36,687 nt of DNA from Hypsibius dujardini (taxonomy: Eukaryota; Tardigrada; Eutardigrada; Parachela; Hypsibiidae). A model generated the notes under the pieces. It had not been told where the DNA came from, searched no databases, and was given only the letters and a program-made list of their open reading frames with translations. This document shows positions 1 through 17,412 of this stretch, piece by piece (position 1 is the first letter of the stretch; each line of letters begins with the position of its first letter). The stretch spans positions 1 to 36,687 of the forward strand of contig LRSR01005919.1 of the NCBI GenBank assembly GCA_001579985.1, in the 5' to 3' direction. A program made the position numbers and the translations under genes.

Positions 1-1
1 C

Positions 2-48
<47 letters not shown>

Positions 49-110
49 ATGTATGTCTGCCTGCCCGCCTGCCTATCTGTCCATCTATCTGTTTGCCTGC
101 ATGTCTACTT
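1..110. repeat. CTGT tetranucleotide microsatellite, left edge
   Basis: Eleven uninterrupted CTGT units (1-44) decay into CTGC/CTAT/CTGC variants up to about 110. It is the same repeat that fills many introns in this window. It is cut by the window edge, so its full length is unknown. Confidence 0.95.
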
Positions 111-599
111 ATCCCTGTGTGAAGTACGCACTGCCCCTCTGCATTACATCTGTCCTCCTTTAATCCCCCTGCCAGCTGCTCCAAGCTCGTGTATGTTTGT
201 TTTTGCATGTTAATCAATGAAGACTTCTGATTGATTAGGCTTCAAACACACACGGCCAGCAGGGTGGCGTGCTGAAGGTCCAGGACGACGGGAACTTGTG
301 TATGTCTATTAGCATTAACGACAGTGCCTTACAGAAACGGTCACAGTAGCACATTGTTTTCCCCAAATAGGCATTTATCGGCATGGAACATGCAACTGGG
401 CATCGGGAACTCACGGTAGTTGCTGAAACCAGCCGTGTCGTCTTTCCTTACCTCTGCTATGCATTAGATGACCATCAGACGGCTTGTCCTAACTTCCCCT
501 TCTCTTTCGAGATTCCTTTGCAAAAGCAACTGCCCCTTTTCCCATCAAGACTTGTGTGGAATAAGTTTTGATTTTTTTGTCTCTCGACATCCGATGCAG
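111..599. other. Intergenic sequence with no recognisable gene
   Basis: The only open frames are short (62-64 codons) and overlap on both strands without family resemblance. The segment may hold decayed upstream parts of the transposase remnant that follows, but I cannot recognise a DDE motif in it. Confidence 0.5.
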
Positions 600-948
600 A
601 TAAATATATTGAACTAGCCGCTCCAAAACTCACACAAGATTGGTTTCGTTCGGCCCAAATACGGTTCATTTCCGAAAGAGGATTGGATGGGCAACAACTC
701 TTTTGGCTCCAATGGATCTTTGTGTGATCGGGATTTTCAAACGGGAATTGTTTAACAAGGCTCAGACTATTGTCACGGGCCTGAACCGTGTTATAACTTC
801 AGTGTGGTTCACGCTTGACCAGCGCCGAATTCATAGAGCTCTCAAATCTTGGTCCGGTCGCGTCGAAATGATGATCGAGAAGGGCGGTCATCATACTAAA
901 GACACTTTGAGTGGACATAAGAAGTTTTATTATTTATTGCGAAAATAA
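600..948 (+). pseudogene. Decayed Tc1/mariner (IS630-type) transposase C-terminus
   Basis: Three frames together give the look of the end of a Tc1/mariner-superfamily transposase. A KLTQDW stretch appears near 625-645, a DWMGNN stretch near 683-700, and then the 640-948 frame carries a degenerate LAPMDL (family: L-N-P-M-D-Y), an IFKRELFNK stretch, a helical block and the closing IEKGGHH, like the GGH ending of these enzymes. At least two frameshifts separate the pieces and no intact catalytic core is visible. The match is from memory of family motifs, so the superfamily is fairly likely but the exact family is not. The remnant ends about 90 bases past the ACAT1 stop codon on the opposite strand, so it may lie in the ACAT1 3' flank. 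Confidence 0.5.
933..938 (-). promoter_or_regulatory. Candidate poly(A) signal for ACAT1
   Basis: TTTATT on the plus strand reads AATAAA on the minus strand, about 100 nt downstream of the ACAT1 stop codon. The hexamer is canonical, but AATAAA is common in AT-rich sequence, so this is only a candidate. Confidence 0.45.
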
Positions 949-1038
949 TAAAAATCAGCCACAAACAAATGAATCGGCTTCTATAACCGTCCGAACGGTC
1001 CCCTTCAAAATCAGATCTCAAGCGCTTGCGGGAGCTGA

Positions 1039-4404
<3,366 letters not shown>

Positions 4405-5152
4405 TATCGCTAGAAAATAAAATAACAGTTCTACAATCCTCCAAAACGGGAAACTCTGAAGTCTGCAAGTCTAGGAAAATTTTTTAATTCGAAAATGAAA
4501 ACTCGACGGTTTGTTTGTATGCCCTTGATCAGCTGACTGACTGAACACACGAATAAGTTAAACTAAGCACTGCCGGAGTTAGGAAAATTTGCGAACAAGA
4601 ATAAAAGATGGCGAACAGATGTAAAAAGTTAAAACACATCTAAAACACTAGGAACAGATACACAAATACGAACAGATTTAAAACAGTTCTCATGCGTGTT
4701 AAATAAGCAATTGCGAACATGTCAATAAAGTTACGAACAAGTCCGAAAAACAGGGAACATTTGCTCACTCCACTCCATCAATCATCAGACCACTCCACTC
4801 CATCAGACCAGAGACTTCAGCCAGTGCCCACCATTTTCTTTTTGTCAAGGTAGGAAACTAGGAATCCCCTCCAGTAAATGTGCATCAGTTCTAAGTATTT
4901 ATATACGCATTCGACAGTTTGAACAATTTCTTTGCAACGCTCTGAGAGTTTTTGCTCGTTTTCACGCAACGGGAAAATCTCGTAAAATAAATCCAAGCTT
5001 TTACCTTCGAAAACATCGATCCGTTTTATCATCACTTGACACCTGGGCATACAAATGGGTCCGCTCCCGAGTGAGCGACCACAGGTAAGAGTAAGAATCC
5101 CAAAGCGCGAACAGTAATCCAGGAGGAGAAGGGAAATGGACAATGTCCAGAT
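4405..5152. other. ACAT1 5' flank with degenerate repeats
   Basis: No gene is recognised. From about 4585 to 4760 there are diverged short repeats built around GAACA (GAACAGAT, GAACAAGTC, GAACATG), like the array at 18527-18695. A 108-codon minus-strand frame at 4817-5143 is protein-like in places but matches nothing I know and has no splice partner. The ACAT1 promoter should lie here. Confidence 0.5.
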
Positions 5153-5287
5153 TACACACGTGGCAAAAACCTTGAACTGACCGAATTAAGCACTTTACCT
5201 CGGGACTGTTCACAACAGCCATTAGCCATGCTTCGAACGAGTGTAATGGCTTAACTCAGTTAGCGCAAGGGTTTTCCCACGTGGGTA
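5153..5287. mobile_element. MITE family A, copy 1 (CACGTG-tipped foldback)
   Basis: It starts TACACACGTGGCAAAAACC and ends with the near inverse GGGTTTTCCCACGTGGGTA. The inner sequence matches the copies at 13407, 15622 and 21677 in inverted orientation (AGTGTAATGGCTTAACTC here). TA at both tips fits a TA target duplication. It has no coding capacity. Confidence 0.85.
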
Positions 5288-6502
5288 TTTATCATGTTCC
5301 TTTAGTTTCTCGCATTCAACGGTTATCAAATGAGAAATTCAAAACTATTGAATTGAAGATTACGCTGCATTATTGATATGCTCATTAAGTCAATACTGGG
5401 TTGTTAGTTCGTAGTTTGGTACAGTACTTAAATCAATTCGTACTGCATTTACTAGTTCATTCATTTAGTAACAACTGCTCAACGAAGCAACGAATCAAGC
5501 AATCAAGCGATCGTACTGCAGATCAGTTGCTTGTTATCAGTCAGTCAATCAATCAACTGTATGAACTTTAATGCATTACCAAAATCAACGTATATCATTC
5601 TGTTCGTTTGTTCTTTATTGTAGCTTGAACCGAGTTTCTCAAAATTTCTCAAAGTCATTGTCAGCTTTGACTTAAAAAGCTTTCAAGCATTTGATTGTTT
5701 CAATTGTGTTTGCCGATCCGACGCTTGACTGCTGATTGTGACGTGTTAGCGCAGGTTAACCATTACAATCAGTCAATCAATGCTTGATTTTGCTTTGTAA
5801 GTGCAGGGTAACCATTACAATCAGTCAATCAATGCTAGATTGTGCTTTGTATTCTATCAGCGACCAGCGGTTCCGTCATCAGTCGTGTGAGCTCATACTC
5901 GTTATCATGTTTTTTCCTTAAGTCGCAAAGGAATTCAACGCGGAGGAAGGAAAACAAGATTTTGGCGCGGATCTCGACGTGCCTGACACTGCAACACAAC
6001 CGCATTTCCAGGGACCTGCGAAGTCGCTTGCAAAGTCTTCCGTCGTTTTCTCTGGGTCTCCACCGATGATTGCGCTTTTTTCGCGTTGTTTTCCCCCCGG
6101 GCGGAGGAAGGCTCGGCCTGGCGCTTCACGCCTTCCTTCTCCACCACTCCTGCCGGGGCGATTACATCTCTCGCGATGAGTGCGCGTGCGCGCGCCGTTT
6201 GTTCTGAATCGAATGTCACGAGAATGAAGAGAGAAAAGAGAGAGAGAGCTTATCTGATTTGTCCGGCCACGACGCGCGTGGCTACCTTCCTCCGTCGTGT
6301 ACTTAAACGCTGTCCGTGTCACCACAACTGGACAGTTACTTCTTCCTTCACACGTTTCGTCAGAATTCCTTCCACCCTTAGGGGACCATTTCTTTTGCTT
6401 GTTAACTTGATCGACTTCTCCGACTTCCGTTTCACATTTTGTTCCTTCGTTCTTCGTTGCAATTCTTTGGCGTTCGTGTCTTGTGCAGTGGACTGAGACA
6501 GC
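5288..6502. other. ACAT1-PAH intergenic region and PAH 5' flank
   Basis: There is a tandem duplication of about 51 bp at 5748-5851 (two copies of AACCATTACAATCAGTCAAT with flanks). The segment 5930-6500 is richer in C/G, has a GA run at 6228-6250, and probably contains the PAH promoter and 5' UTR. A 304-codon minus frame here is treated as a shadow. No other gene is seen. Confidence 0.5.
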
Positions 6503-9438
6503 ATGTCCGCGCCCAGTTCCCCGGCCGTTCAGGAGAACGGCACCACCAACGGCATCAGTCTCTTCCCTGGCGGCAAGTCCGTCCAGATGGCGCGGGAAAC
6601 CGACGCCCACCACGTGGGACGGACCCTCTACCGCCGGATGGATTCGACCATGTCTCGTGGGGGGTACTCCAGTCGCGGCGGCAGCCGAGCGGGAAGCCGA
6701 ATGCAGGTATGACCGTGGCTTCGCTCGTGGACCTCTTCGGACCGCTGCTTTTACAGCGGTTCCTGAGTCCGGCGGACGTAGATAGAACACCTTCCTCGAA
6801 CCGTGGAGTGACATGAAAGTATTCCGAGGCACGGTGCCGTGGACCGCTGCTTTTGGCGGACTATATTCGTAAGGGATTACCCAGTTCCCTCTTGTACTGA
6901 GAAAGGCGACTGGGCGTAATTCCTCCAGGTCCCTTGAGTGATTCAGTAAACTTTCGCTCTTTGCTGACCGTGGGCCACTTTAATTTAGATTCCCCCTCAT
7001 TTGTTTGGTGTTGGTTACATCAGGAGGGCAGGCATCTTAACGTTCGGTCAGTAATCAGTATACAACCAACGAATACACTGGAGGGTCCGGGGTATGGAGG
7101 GTCCGGGGTATGGGCAAAAGGGGGCGGAGCAGGGGATGGTCAGGTGGTTGATTGTTCGATTGAGTACACTGGAGGGTCCGGAGTATGGGCAAAAAGGGGC
7201 GGAGCAAGGAGTGGTCAGTTGATTGTTTGATTGTTTGAAAAGCGCCCCCTGCCCCGCCCCTTTTTGCCCATTCCCCGGACCCTCCAATGTACTCATTCTT
7301 GTCGTTGACTGTACTTCCCGGCCTGGCCGTTTGTGTGTGTGTGGTGGCCGACAGATTACGTACTTCCCATCCCTGCTTGTGGTTGTTGATTAGATCGGTG
7401 TCCGCGATTATGGTTGTCGTCGCGTTTTATCCACACCAACAATCGCAGTGACTTTTCAAGAGACTTGTCACTTCAGAGTTCGGTGTGGTTGTTTAATAAT
7501 GACAGGCTGATGCAATTTCACGTTTGAATTTCATCAGCCAGGATGTGCCCGTGCCCCCTCCCCCCCCCGTGGTGGGTTGTGGCACATTGCCCTTCTTCCC
7601 AGGCTGAATGCATTGTTTGGCCCGCTTTCGGGGTTGCTGTGTCCACCTTCCCTCGACTGCTCATCACGAATCCGCATGTGCAACACTTACTGAGTGCATG
7701 CACTGATAAATGAATTTATATAAAACAAAATAAAATAAAACAAATATAATATATAAAGTAAAAAATAAACTTTAACTTCAAATTAAAATGTGAAAATTGA
7801 AATGTGAAAATTTAGAAATTTAGAAATTTGTAGGCCTTGCAGATTACCGAGACTCGTACAATACACTGTGTGTGCAAAGTGTAAAGATCGATCATACTGC
7901 ATAGTGTGCAACTAATGGTCTAGGGATGGCATCAAATGACGAAAAGCTACAGTTTTGATTTGATTTGATATTGAAAGTCATTTGGTCATTTGATCATTTG
8001 GTCATTTGGTCATTTGGTCATTTGGTCATTTGATCATTTGATTTCTTATCACTCCTTTTTACCATGAAAATTTGATTTGATTTGATTTGATTTGACATTT
8101 GACATTTGACATTTGATGCCATCCCCAAAGTCTAATGCTACAGAACTTGCTGCGGTTCGTCAATCTCTTGATTGGTTTGTGCAGTGTGCGCAAGGCTTGA
8201 TTGATTTGGTGTCACAAGGAACATGTAATACTACAAGATTAAGGAATGGAATTTTGGTTGATTGGTTGAATGACGCACACTTATAGTGCTAAGCGAATGG
8301 TTGATTGATCGATCAAACTAAAATATTGCACCTGACTGGCCAAGTTATCAATCAAGACTCTGCCGTCAGCTGTACATGTACACTGTTTGACATCATTTGG
8401 GATACTTTTTTTGCAGAGTCCTGAACGAGGTCTCCGCAGTGATGCCACCATTGTCTTCTCCCTCAAAGAAAGTGTCGGAGCTCTTTCGCGTGCCTTAAAG
8501 CTATTCGAGGTATGTTACCGACGATTCTGGTGTTAGTGGTTCTCGGGGTCCCAATGCCATAGGGACCCGTTTCACTAGCAGTGCTACTGTTGGACCACGC
8601 CTAACAAGTCCTCATATCCAATTATTACAGCAATTCGACTCACTAATACCTTGCTTAGTTAGTAAATTTATCTACCCTATCAACCCTATTCTGCTGCTAC
8701 AGCTAATGACTTGTATGTAATTCTGATGTATGTTCTATTTATCATCATTTCCATAGTTCCTAGTTCTAGAGAACAGTAGTACTTCCTCTTGCCTTTCTTC
8801 CAGTCTTCTTCTCTACCAATCTCTATTTTCATCCTAATAACCTTGTTAACTATTCAACTTCCAATTGGTAGACCTAACACTATAGTGCACGTTTATTGGT
8901 TTAGCTCCATGAAGTCAACTTGGTGCACATCGAGTCTCGCCCCAGCAAAACCATTCCCGGCATCTATGAGGTGAGCCATTGTCGTTTGCAGGAAGGATGT
9001 TAGAACTGCTGTCGAAGTTGTACTCAATTGGGCTCTTCTCCTGCAGTTCATGGTGGAAGTGGAGGACCGCGGCGTGCAGGGCTACAAGAATGTCATGGAA
9101 GCACTCAAGGAGCAGTCGGTGTACGTGTACGTTCACTCGCGTGACCAGAAAACGCCGATCGGTATGTGTGAAAATATCTGTCCGGTGACCGCACGTGCTT
9201 CATATGGAGCGGTCACGTCACACGAGAGAGCAGACGTGGAAAGTGCGGTAATGTTTTGTTTTTGTTTGTTTGCAGCTGAGGGGTCGACACTGAGCAATGT
9301 GCCGTGGTTTCCGCGCAAAATCCGCGATTTGGATCGGTTTGCCAATCATATCTTGAGGTAATTTTCGAGCACATATATACCAGCCTCCCTCACATTTGAC
9401 TGATACCGGCCCTCAGGGTTACCTGGCACTACCTTGAA

Positions 9439-9471
<33 letters not shown>

Positions 9472-11938
9472 TAGACAGACAGACAGACAGACAGACAGGC
9501 AGGCAGGTAAGCAGGCAGGTAAGCAGGTAAGCAGGCACAAAGACAAAACGACAGGCAGCTGCCTCAACAGTGTTGTCTATCGTTTCAGCTATGGATCGGA
9601 GTTGACGAGCGATCACCCGGTACGTTCATCACGTTCTGAATTGAGCGGTGTCCCTGACTTTGTGCAAACTAGAGATTATTGTTTTGAAGAACTGCCTCTT
9701 TCGAATAGGGCTTCACTGACCCTGTCTACAGGGAGCGTCGAACAGAATTCGCGGACATCGCCTACTACCATAAGCAGTAAGACTTTCCGCCTTCTTCTGG
9801 TAACATTAGGCATTCCAGGAATTCCGAACTCGATGCTATTTTATTTTTAGTGGTCAACAGATCCCTCACGTGGAGTACACAGAAGAAGAAATCAAAACTT
9901 GGTATGGATGAAAACTTTTTCCTGCACATCGAACCTCTCGTCTCGTCTGTCTTGTCTGTCCGCGTGTCAGTCGCCTGTAATTTTTTGCAACTTCGCCTTA
10001 CATTTCCGCCATTCTCTTCCCCGTATGTGGCAATGGGATAAGCAATTTGAAACGGTATTTTTGTAGGGGTATTGTATTCAACAATCTCCGGAAGCTGTAC
10101 CCCACACACGCCTGCAAGGAGCACAACTATGTCTTCCCCCTGCTGATGGAGAACTGCGGCTACCGTGAGGACAACATTCCACAGCTCCAGGAGGTGTCAG
10201 ACTTTCTAAAAGGTATGTATAACACATGGCCACAATTTTGGGTGGCAGATTTTAAGCCAAAAAGGGTGGTCCGAATTCGAGCCGAATTAAGTCACCGCGC
10301 GCACGCGCTCTTGACCATAGCTGACCATGGCTCAAACTCAGACCACCCTGATGGCTCGAACTCAGACCAACCTGATGGCTCGAACTTTGCCCTGCCTTGA
10401 CAGGCCAAGAACCAGTTCTACCAAGCGGGTGTGTTTGGTTTAGATTGTACAGGTTTCACCATTCGCCCTGTCGCGGGACTGCTCACATCCCGAGACTTCC
10501 TGGCTGGATTAGGCAAGCTCCGTGGAAGCTGTTTTGCGTCGGATCACTCCACAGAATGTCTCAAAGTTGTCCATATGTTTGCAGCATTCCGCGTATTTCA
10601 CTCCACTCAGTACATCCGACATGGCAGCGTCCCCATGTACACCCCGGAACCGGACGTCTGCCATGAGCTTTTGGGTCACGTGCCCCTTTTGGCTGATCCG
10701 ACGTTCGCCCAGTTCTCCCAGGAAATCGGCTTGGCCTCCCTGGGAGCTCCCGACGACTGGGTGGAGAAACTTGCCACTGTAACTAACAAGACCGGGCATC
10801 TCAGCCGGAACCGGCATCGGAGATTATACTCCGGGTTGCACTAAAGACGCGTGTTTTTCGTTGTAGCTCTACTGGTTCACGGTGGAATTCGGCATGTGCA
10901 AGGTATTATGACGAGAAATTAAGCCGCCGCTCTTCTTACTCACTTACGAACGCGCATTTTCGTCCGGTTTAGCAAGGCTCAGGATATCGAGCCTATGGCG
11001 CGGGTCTGCTGTCATCTTTTGGGGAGCTGGAGGTGAGATCTATATATGTCTTGCAGCAACAAGTGTCACCTTTCACCAGTTGATGCTGTGCTCAAACTCC
11101 AATGTGTTTCTTTGATGTCAGTATTGCCTGACGGACAAACCAGAGAGGCGACAATTCGATCCGGAGAAGATGTCTGTTCAGTCGGTAAGCAAACTGCTAA
11201 CCAGATAGTACAGCGCTCCTCTCCCTGCCTATGTTGTTACATCTTTGTACGAATACGAGTATTTATTATTTCGCATTCCGCCAGAGCTGTCCGCTAATGG
11301 TTTGGCTATCTGTCTGGGTGTTGTTTGTCTGTCTGTCGATCTATCTGTACATTTGTCTGCTTGTCTGCTTGTTGGTTCTCTTTACATGCCTGTCTGTCTG
11401 TCTGTCTGCCTGTCTGCCTGCCTTTCTGTCTGTCTGTAAGTCTGTCTGTCTATGTATTTCATTGTCCGTCAGTTCGTCTGTTCCTGTTTCATGATCTATG
11501 CGCCAATGTACCGTAGCTGCTTTGTCTCTCTGCAGTACCCCATCACCGAGTTCCAGCCCATCTATTATGTCGCCGAAAGCTTCGCCGACGCCAAGGATAA
11601 GTTATCGTAAGGAAATGCGATATAAGTCGCCGTTTCTGCGAGATGCTGCAAAGAAATCACGGGATTTGTAATATTTTGCTTTGTGCTTAGACAATGGGCG
11701 GCGACAATCCAGCGTCCGTTTACCGTACGCTACAACAGCTACACACAGAGCATCGAAGTGTTACAGCGCCGAAGTCACATCCTCGCGCTCGCCCGAGACA
11801 TACGAGGTATGGACAGCTCCCACAACTCTCCCGCAACTGCAATAGTTCAAATATCCGCACGTAGAATCCTTTGTATCGGTCGTTTCTGTTTCAGGAGAAG
11901 TGAATGTCTTGGTGGACGCTCTTATAAAAATGAAGTGA
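6503..11938 (+). CDS. PAH: Phenylalanine 4-hydroxylase (aromatic amino acid hydroxylase, Henna-like)
   Basis: Iron- and tetrahydrobiopterin-dependent enzyme that makes tyrosine from phenylalanine. Exons: 6503-6706, 8417-8509, 8905-8970, 9047-9161, 9276-9357, 9589-9619, 9709-9776, 9851-9901, 10067-10212, 10444-10512, 10585-10778, 10867-10902, 10973-11032, 11122-11184, 11536-11606, 11691-11806, 11895-11938; 502 aa against 452 in human. A Ser/Gly/Arg-rich N-terminus (1-70) precedes an ACT regulatory domain (about 75-155) with [11 protein letters not shown] and HIESRPS. The catalytic domain has the iron ligands His335 and His340 in HELLGH and Glu380 in YWFTVEFG, each 50 residues beyond the human numbering. 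[12 protein letters not shown] and [11 protein letters not shown] favour PAH over tryptophan hydroxylase, although insect-type PAH can act on both substrates. Intron 10 uses a GC donor. Intron 1 (1.7 kb) carries two foldback elements, and introns 5 and 14 carry tetranucleotide arrays. Confidence 0.95.
7074..7293. mobile_element. MITE family B, copy 1, in PAH intron 1
   Basis: The left end, TACACTGGAGGGTCCGG with TATGGGCAAAAGGGG, recurs inverted at the right end as TTTTTGCCCA then CCGGACCCTCCA and TGTA. The left terminal motif appears a second time at 7165, and GGAGGGTCCGGGGTATGG is itself doubled at 7080-7105, so the left end is duplicated. A second copy lies at 22316-22502. Confidence 0.8.
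7923..8125. mobile_element. Foldback element in PAH intron 1 with internal tandem repeats
   Basis: GGGATGGCATCAAATG at the left is matched by the inverse CATTTGATGCCATCCC at the right. Between them lie an 8-bp array (GTCATTTG, 7978-8041), a TTTGA array (8069-8095) and ACATTTG repeats. It is probably a MITE whose subterminal repeats expanded. Confidence 0.6.
9437..9545. repeat. ACAG array in PAH intron 5
   Basis: About thirteen ACAG units followed by GCAG and GTAA variants, within intron 9358-9588. On the sense strand it is ACAG. Open frames through it are artefacts of the period-4 repeat. Confidence 0.95.
10513..10584 (+). other. Non-canonical GC-AG intron 10 of PAH
   Basis: The reading frame requires the exon to end GGATTAG with the intron starting GCAAGC, and the next exon to start CATTCCG (A-F-R-V-F-H). 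This joins GLAFRVFH as in all aromatic amino acid hydroxylases. AG|GCAAG is the usual context of GC donors. Confidence 0.85.
11305..11480. repeat. CTGT array in PAH intron 14
   Basis: Imperfect CTGT units with CTGC, CTAT and TTGT variants, inside intron 11185-11535. Sense orientation is CTGT, opposite to the intron 5 array. Confidence 0.92.
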
Positions 11939-12397
11939 TCCAAGACGATCGGTGTGAGTTCCGATAGAGAGACGCTCTTGTCGATTCTTAACGTGTTCTG
12001 TCCTCGGCTTTTGCAGTGACGGAAATTCAAACACAGCCGGCTTGTACTTCGCACCTTACGTCTATACTCTCCGAGCCTGTGAGGCAACCAGACATTGGAA
12101 CATTTTTTCAAGCTTTAATTATTTCATTTTATCATTTTTTTATCTCATTTCAAGTCTCTGCTTCTTTGAGCATCCTAGGTTAATCATATAATAGATTTGA
12201 TCGCATGTTGTCTATTCATCAATTTTATACGCCTATCACTTACAACAACCCTAGCTTCCGCGCTACGTCGCTACGTCGATACGTCGCTAAGTCGATACGT
12301 CGATACGTCGCTACGTCGCACGAACAGAAATGTGAATGACCATTTTCCACTGCCGGAATTCCATTCTTCCAACAATGGTTCTACTCTTGATTAACTG
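11939..12397. other. PAH 3' flank with an 8-bp tandem repeat
   Basis: No gene is seen and there is no AATAAA close to the PAH stop. At 12261-12318 seven units of CG(C/A)TACGT stand in tandem, dense in CpG. The rest is unremarkable. Confidence 0.6.
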
Positions 12398-12720
12398 TAT
12401 GAGGTAAGGGCACTGGAAAGGGCCACTTGACTATCCCGTACCCTGGAATGGTCCACGGGGCGGCAGGGGTGCGCTCTCGCAAATTAATCGAAAACACATG
12501 AGTCACCGCATAGTCAGCGACCTCTATAGCGAACTTTTTTCCAACTGACTGATCGTTTAAATGTTCGTTTTTTAACATTTTCCCACAACTTTTTTTCATA
12601 CCTGATAAGCGTTCCACCGGGTTATCGATTATTCTCTGTCGTTTAGGAACTTAGTGATAGCCAAAACTTGTGTGGAAGTTGTGAGTCCAGGGTGGCCCAT
12701 TCCAGTGCCCTTACCTCATA
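12398..12720. mobile_element. MITE family C, copy 1 (TA-flanked)
   Basis: TA then TGAGGTAAGGGCACTGGAA at the left; the inverse TTCCAGTGCCCTTACCTCA then TA at the right. Total 323 bp. The interior matches, in inverted orientation, the outer element at 17413-18427. The TA at each end fits a Tc1/mariner-type target duplication. No coding capacity. Confidence 0.88.
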
Positions 12721-12724
12721 CTCG

Positions 12725-13008
12725 TACCGTATTCCCCCGATCTCAAGGGACAGTTAAGCCCCACCCCCTCCAGTCATTGGTTGACTGTTCAATCGGATTC
12801 ACTGTGTCGTGATTGGTTGAAATTTAAGCGTAACTTGGCAGCGATTGATCGATTGATTAAGCGGGATTTCTTGACGCACACATTGAATCAGTTGATTGAT
12901 TGATTGTAGGTAAACAATAGCAAACGGTGATGAACAGATAATATCCGGGGTGGATCAAATTAACTGGTAGGGCAAAAAAGTGTCCCTTGAGATCGGGGGA
13001 ATACGGTA
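12725..13008. mobile_element. MITE family D, copy 1 (TA-flanked)
   Basis: It begins TACCGTATTCCCCCGATC and ends with the inverse GATCGGGGGAATACGGTA; terminal repeats run about 28 bp, through CTCAAGGGACA. Length 284 bp. The interior has TTGATTGA motifs. The second copy is at 18699-18968. Confidence 0.88.
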
Positions 13009-13130
13009 CTGCCGCGATCGTTTGGTGCTGCGTTTAGATTCACCGCATATTATGACTGCAGTGAAGCATAGTGTGTACAGTCATAATATACGGGTGAGTC
13101 TAAAAGCGGCACCAATTGGTCGCGGCAGTA
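13007..13130. mobile_element. Foldback element with about 52-bp arms, abutting family D
   Basis: The left arm starts TACTGCCGCGATCG and ends ATATTATGACTG; the right arm is its inverse and ends CGCGGCAGTA. Only about 20 bp separate the arms. It shares the TA at 13007-13008 with the preceding element. A single copy is seen in this window. Confidence 0.8.
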
Positions 13131-13406
13131 CAGTACCTGCTGCTTGTGGCTTCCAATTAGCAATCTTTTGTGATTTGCAAATTGCAATTTTCAAATTGCA
13201 TTTTGCGCCTGCAAAAGATCCATCCATCCATCCAGCAAACGGAACTTTTTTTCTTCAGGCATGATCAATAAATCAAAATAGACATTGTTATGGTATACTG
13301 GGCACTGTGTTAAAAAAGTACCTTTGTTAGCACCATGATTAGTCACAAACTGTATGTTTTTAACCTCAGCTCGCTCATATGTCACGACAAAATTTGGAGT
13401 GCGTTG
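13131..13406. other. Intergenic sequence between foldback elements
   Basis: CAAATTGCA-type short palindromic words occur near 13170-13200. No gene or element is recognised. Confidence 0.4.
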
Positions 13407-13530
13407 TACACACGTGGCAAAACCTTGCGCTAACCGAGTTAAGCCATTACACTCGTTGCATTGTTGTTGTGCACAGCCCCTGAGTTGAAGTGCTTGATTC
13501 GGTTAGCGCAAGGTTTTTGCCACGTGTGTA
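13407..13530. mobile_element. MITE family A, copy 2
   Basis: TACACACGTGGCAAAACC at the left and the inverse GGTTTTTGCCACGTGTGTA at the right, 124 bp, with terminal repeats of roughly 35 bp (AACCTTGCGCTAACCGA). It lies about 295 bp upstream of the PTEN start codon, so its CACGTG boxes are in or near that promoter. Confidence 0.9.
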
Positions 13531-13824
13531 ACTTGTAATATTTACTTGTAATGTAAGAGAACTTACAGCTTTTGTGTAAAGAAAATGATAAAAGAGTCTC
13601 TCTCTTCAATTTCTTTGTTAGATCTTATCAGGTTGTTATCTTCGCCTATTTTTTCCGAGAGAATGTGAACTGGTGCCCAGCATGAGATTGAGAATAGGCA
13701 GGGAGCAAAGTGATGCAGCTGCGTTTAAAATTTTGATATCTGGTCGAATTATCCATGGTGGTGGTGGTGTCCATTTTTGGACGAGCTGGAGCGCTGCGGG
13801 GGCCGCGGGGGTTTATTCTATAAT
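13531..13824. other. PTEN 5' flank and probable 5' UTR
   Basis: Unique sequence with a GGTGGTGGT run (13756-13770) and a GC-rich stretch (13785-13812) just before the PTEN ATG. No other gene is seen. Confidence 0.5.
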
Positions 13825-17083
<3,259 letters not shown>

Positions 17084-17412
17084 AATTACCATGCCGCTTG
17101 TCGTCCATTTAATATCCACCCACCTCTCACATGTGCGGCCTGTCATTGTTCTTATTCAACAAACGGATTGTTTATTTAAACTATCGTGATTCTTAAGCTT
17201 GTTTGGTGAATTTCCTCTCAAGTTTTTTCCTAGCGCAGACTTGGAAGTCTCGTGTTATTTTCCGGGTTTCTGCGAATTGCAATCTAACTCGACGCACACT
17301 GGTTTTGTACTGGAAATCTATTATTTTGACGTTTTTGGAGTTTACCGGTCGTTTTGGGTAGTAAGTAACTCAGTCTGGCAATTCTCAGAGACCCTGCAGT
17401 CATTAACTGCTC
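17084..17412. other. PTEN 3' flank
   Basis: No second gene is seen. A frame at 17199-17417 contains LEVSCYF, which looked at first like the last C2 strand, but the phase does not fit the preceding donor. No AATAAA is evident. Confidence 0.45.

Noticed and set aside
4817-5143. 108-codon minus-strand frame between ACAT1 and PAH
   Set aside because: Partly helical composition, but no family match, no splice partner, and it adjoins degenerate repeats and a MITE.
5918-6832. 304-codon open frame on the minus strand
   Set aside because: It lies antisense to PAH exon 1 and its GC-rich leader, is Arg/Gly-rich with no domain, and is best explained as a shadow of sequence with few A/T-rich stops.
10386-10844. 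Continuous frames across PAH introns 9-11 (89 and 137 codons)
   Set aside because: They read through real exons plus introns; the family alignment demands the splices at 10444, 10512/10585 and 10778.
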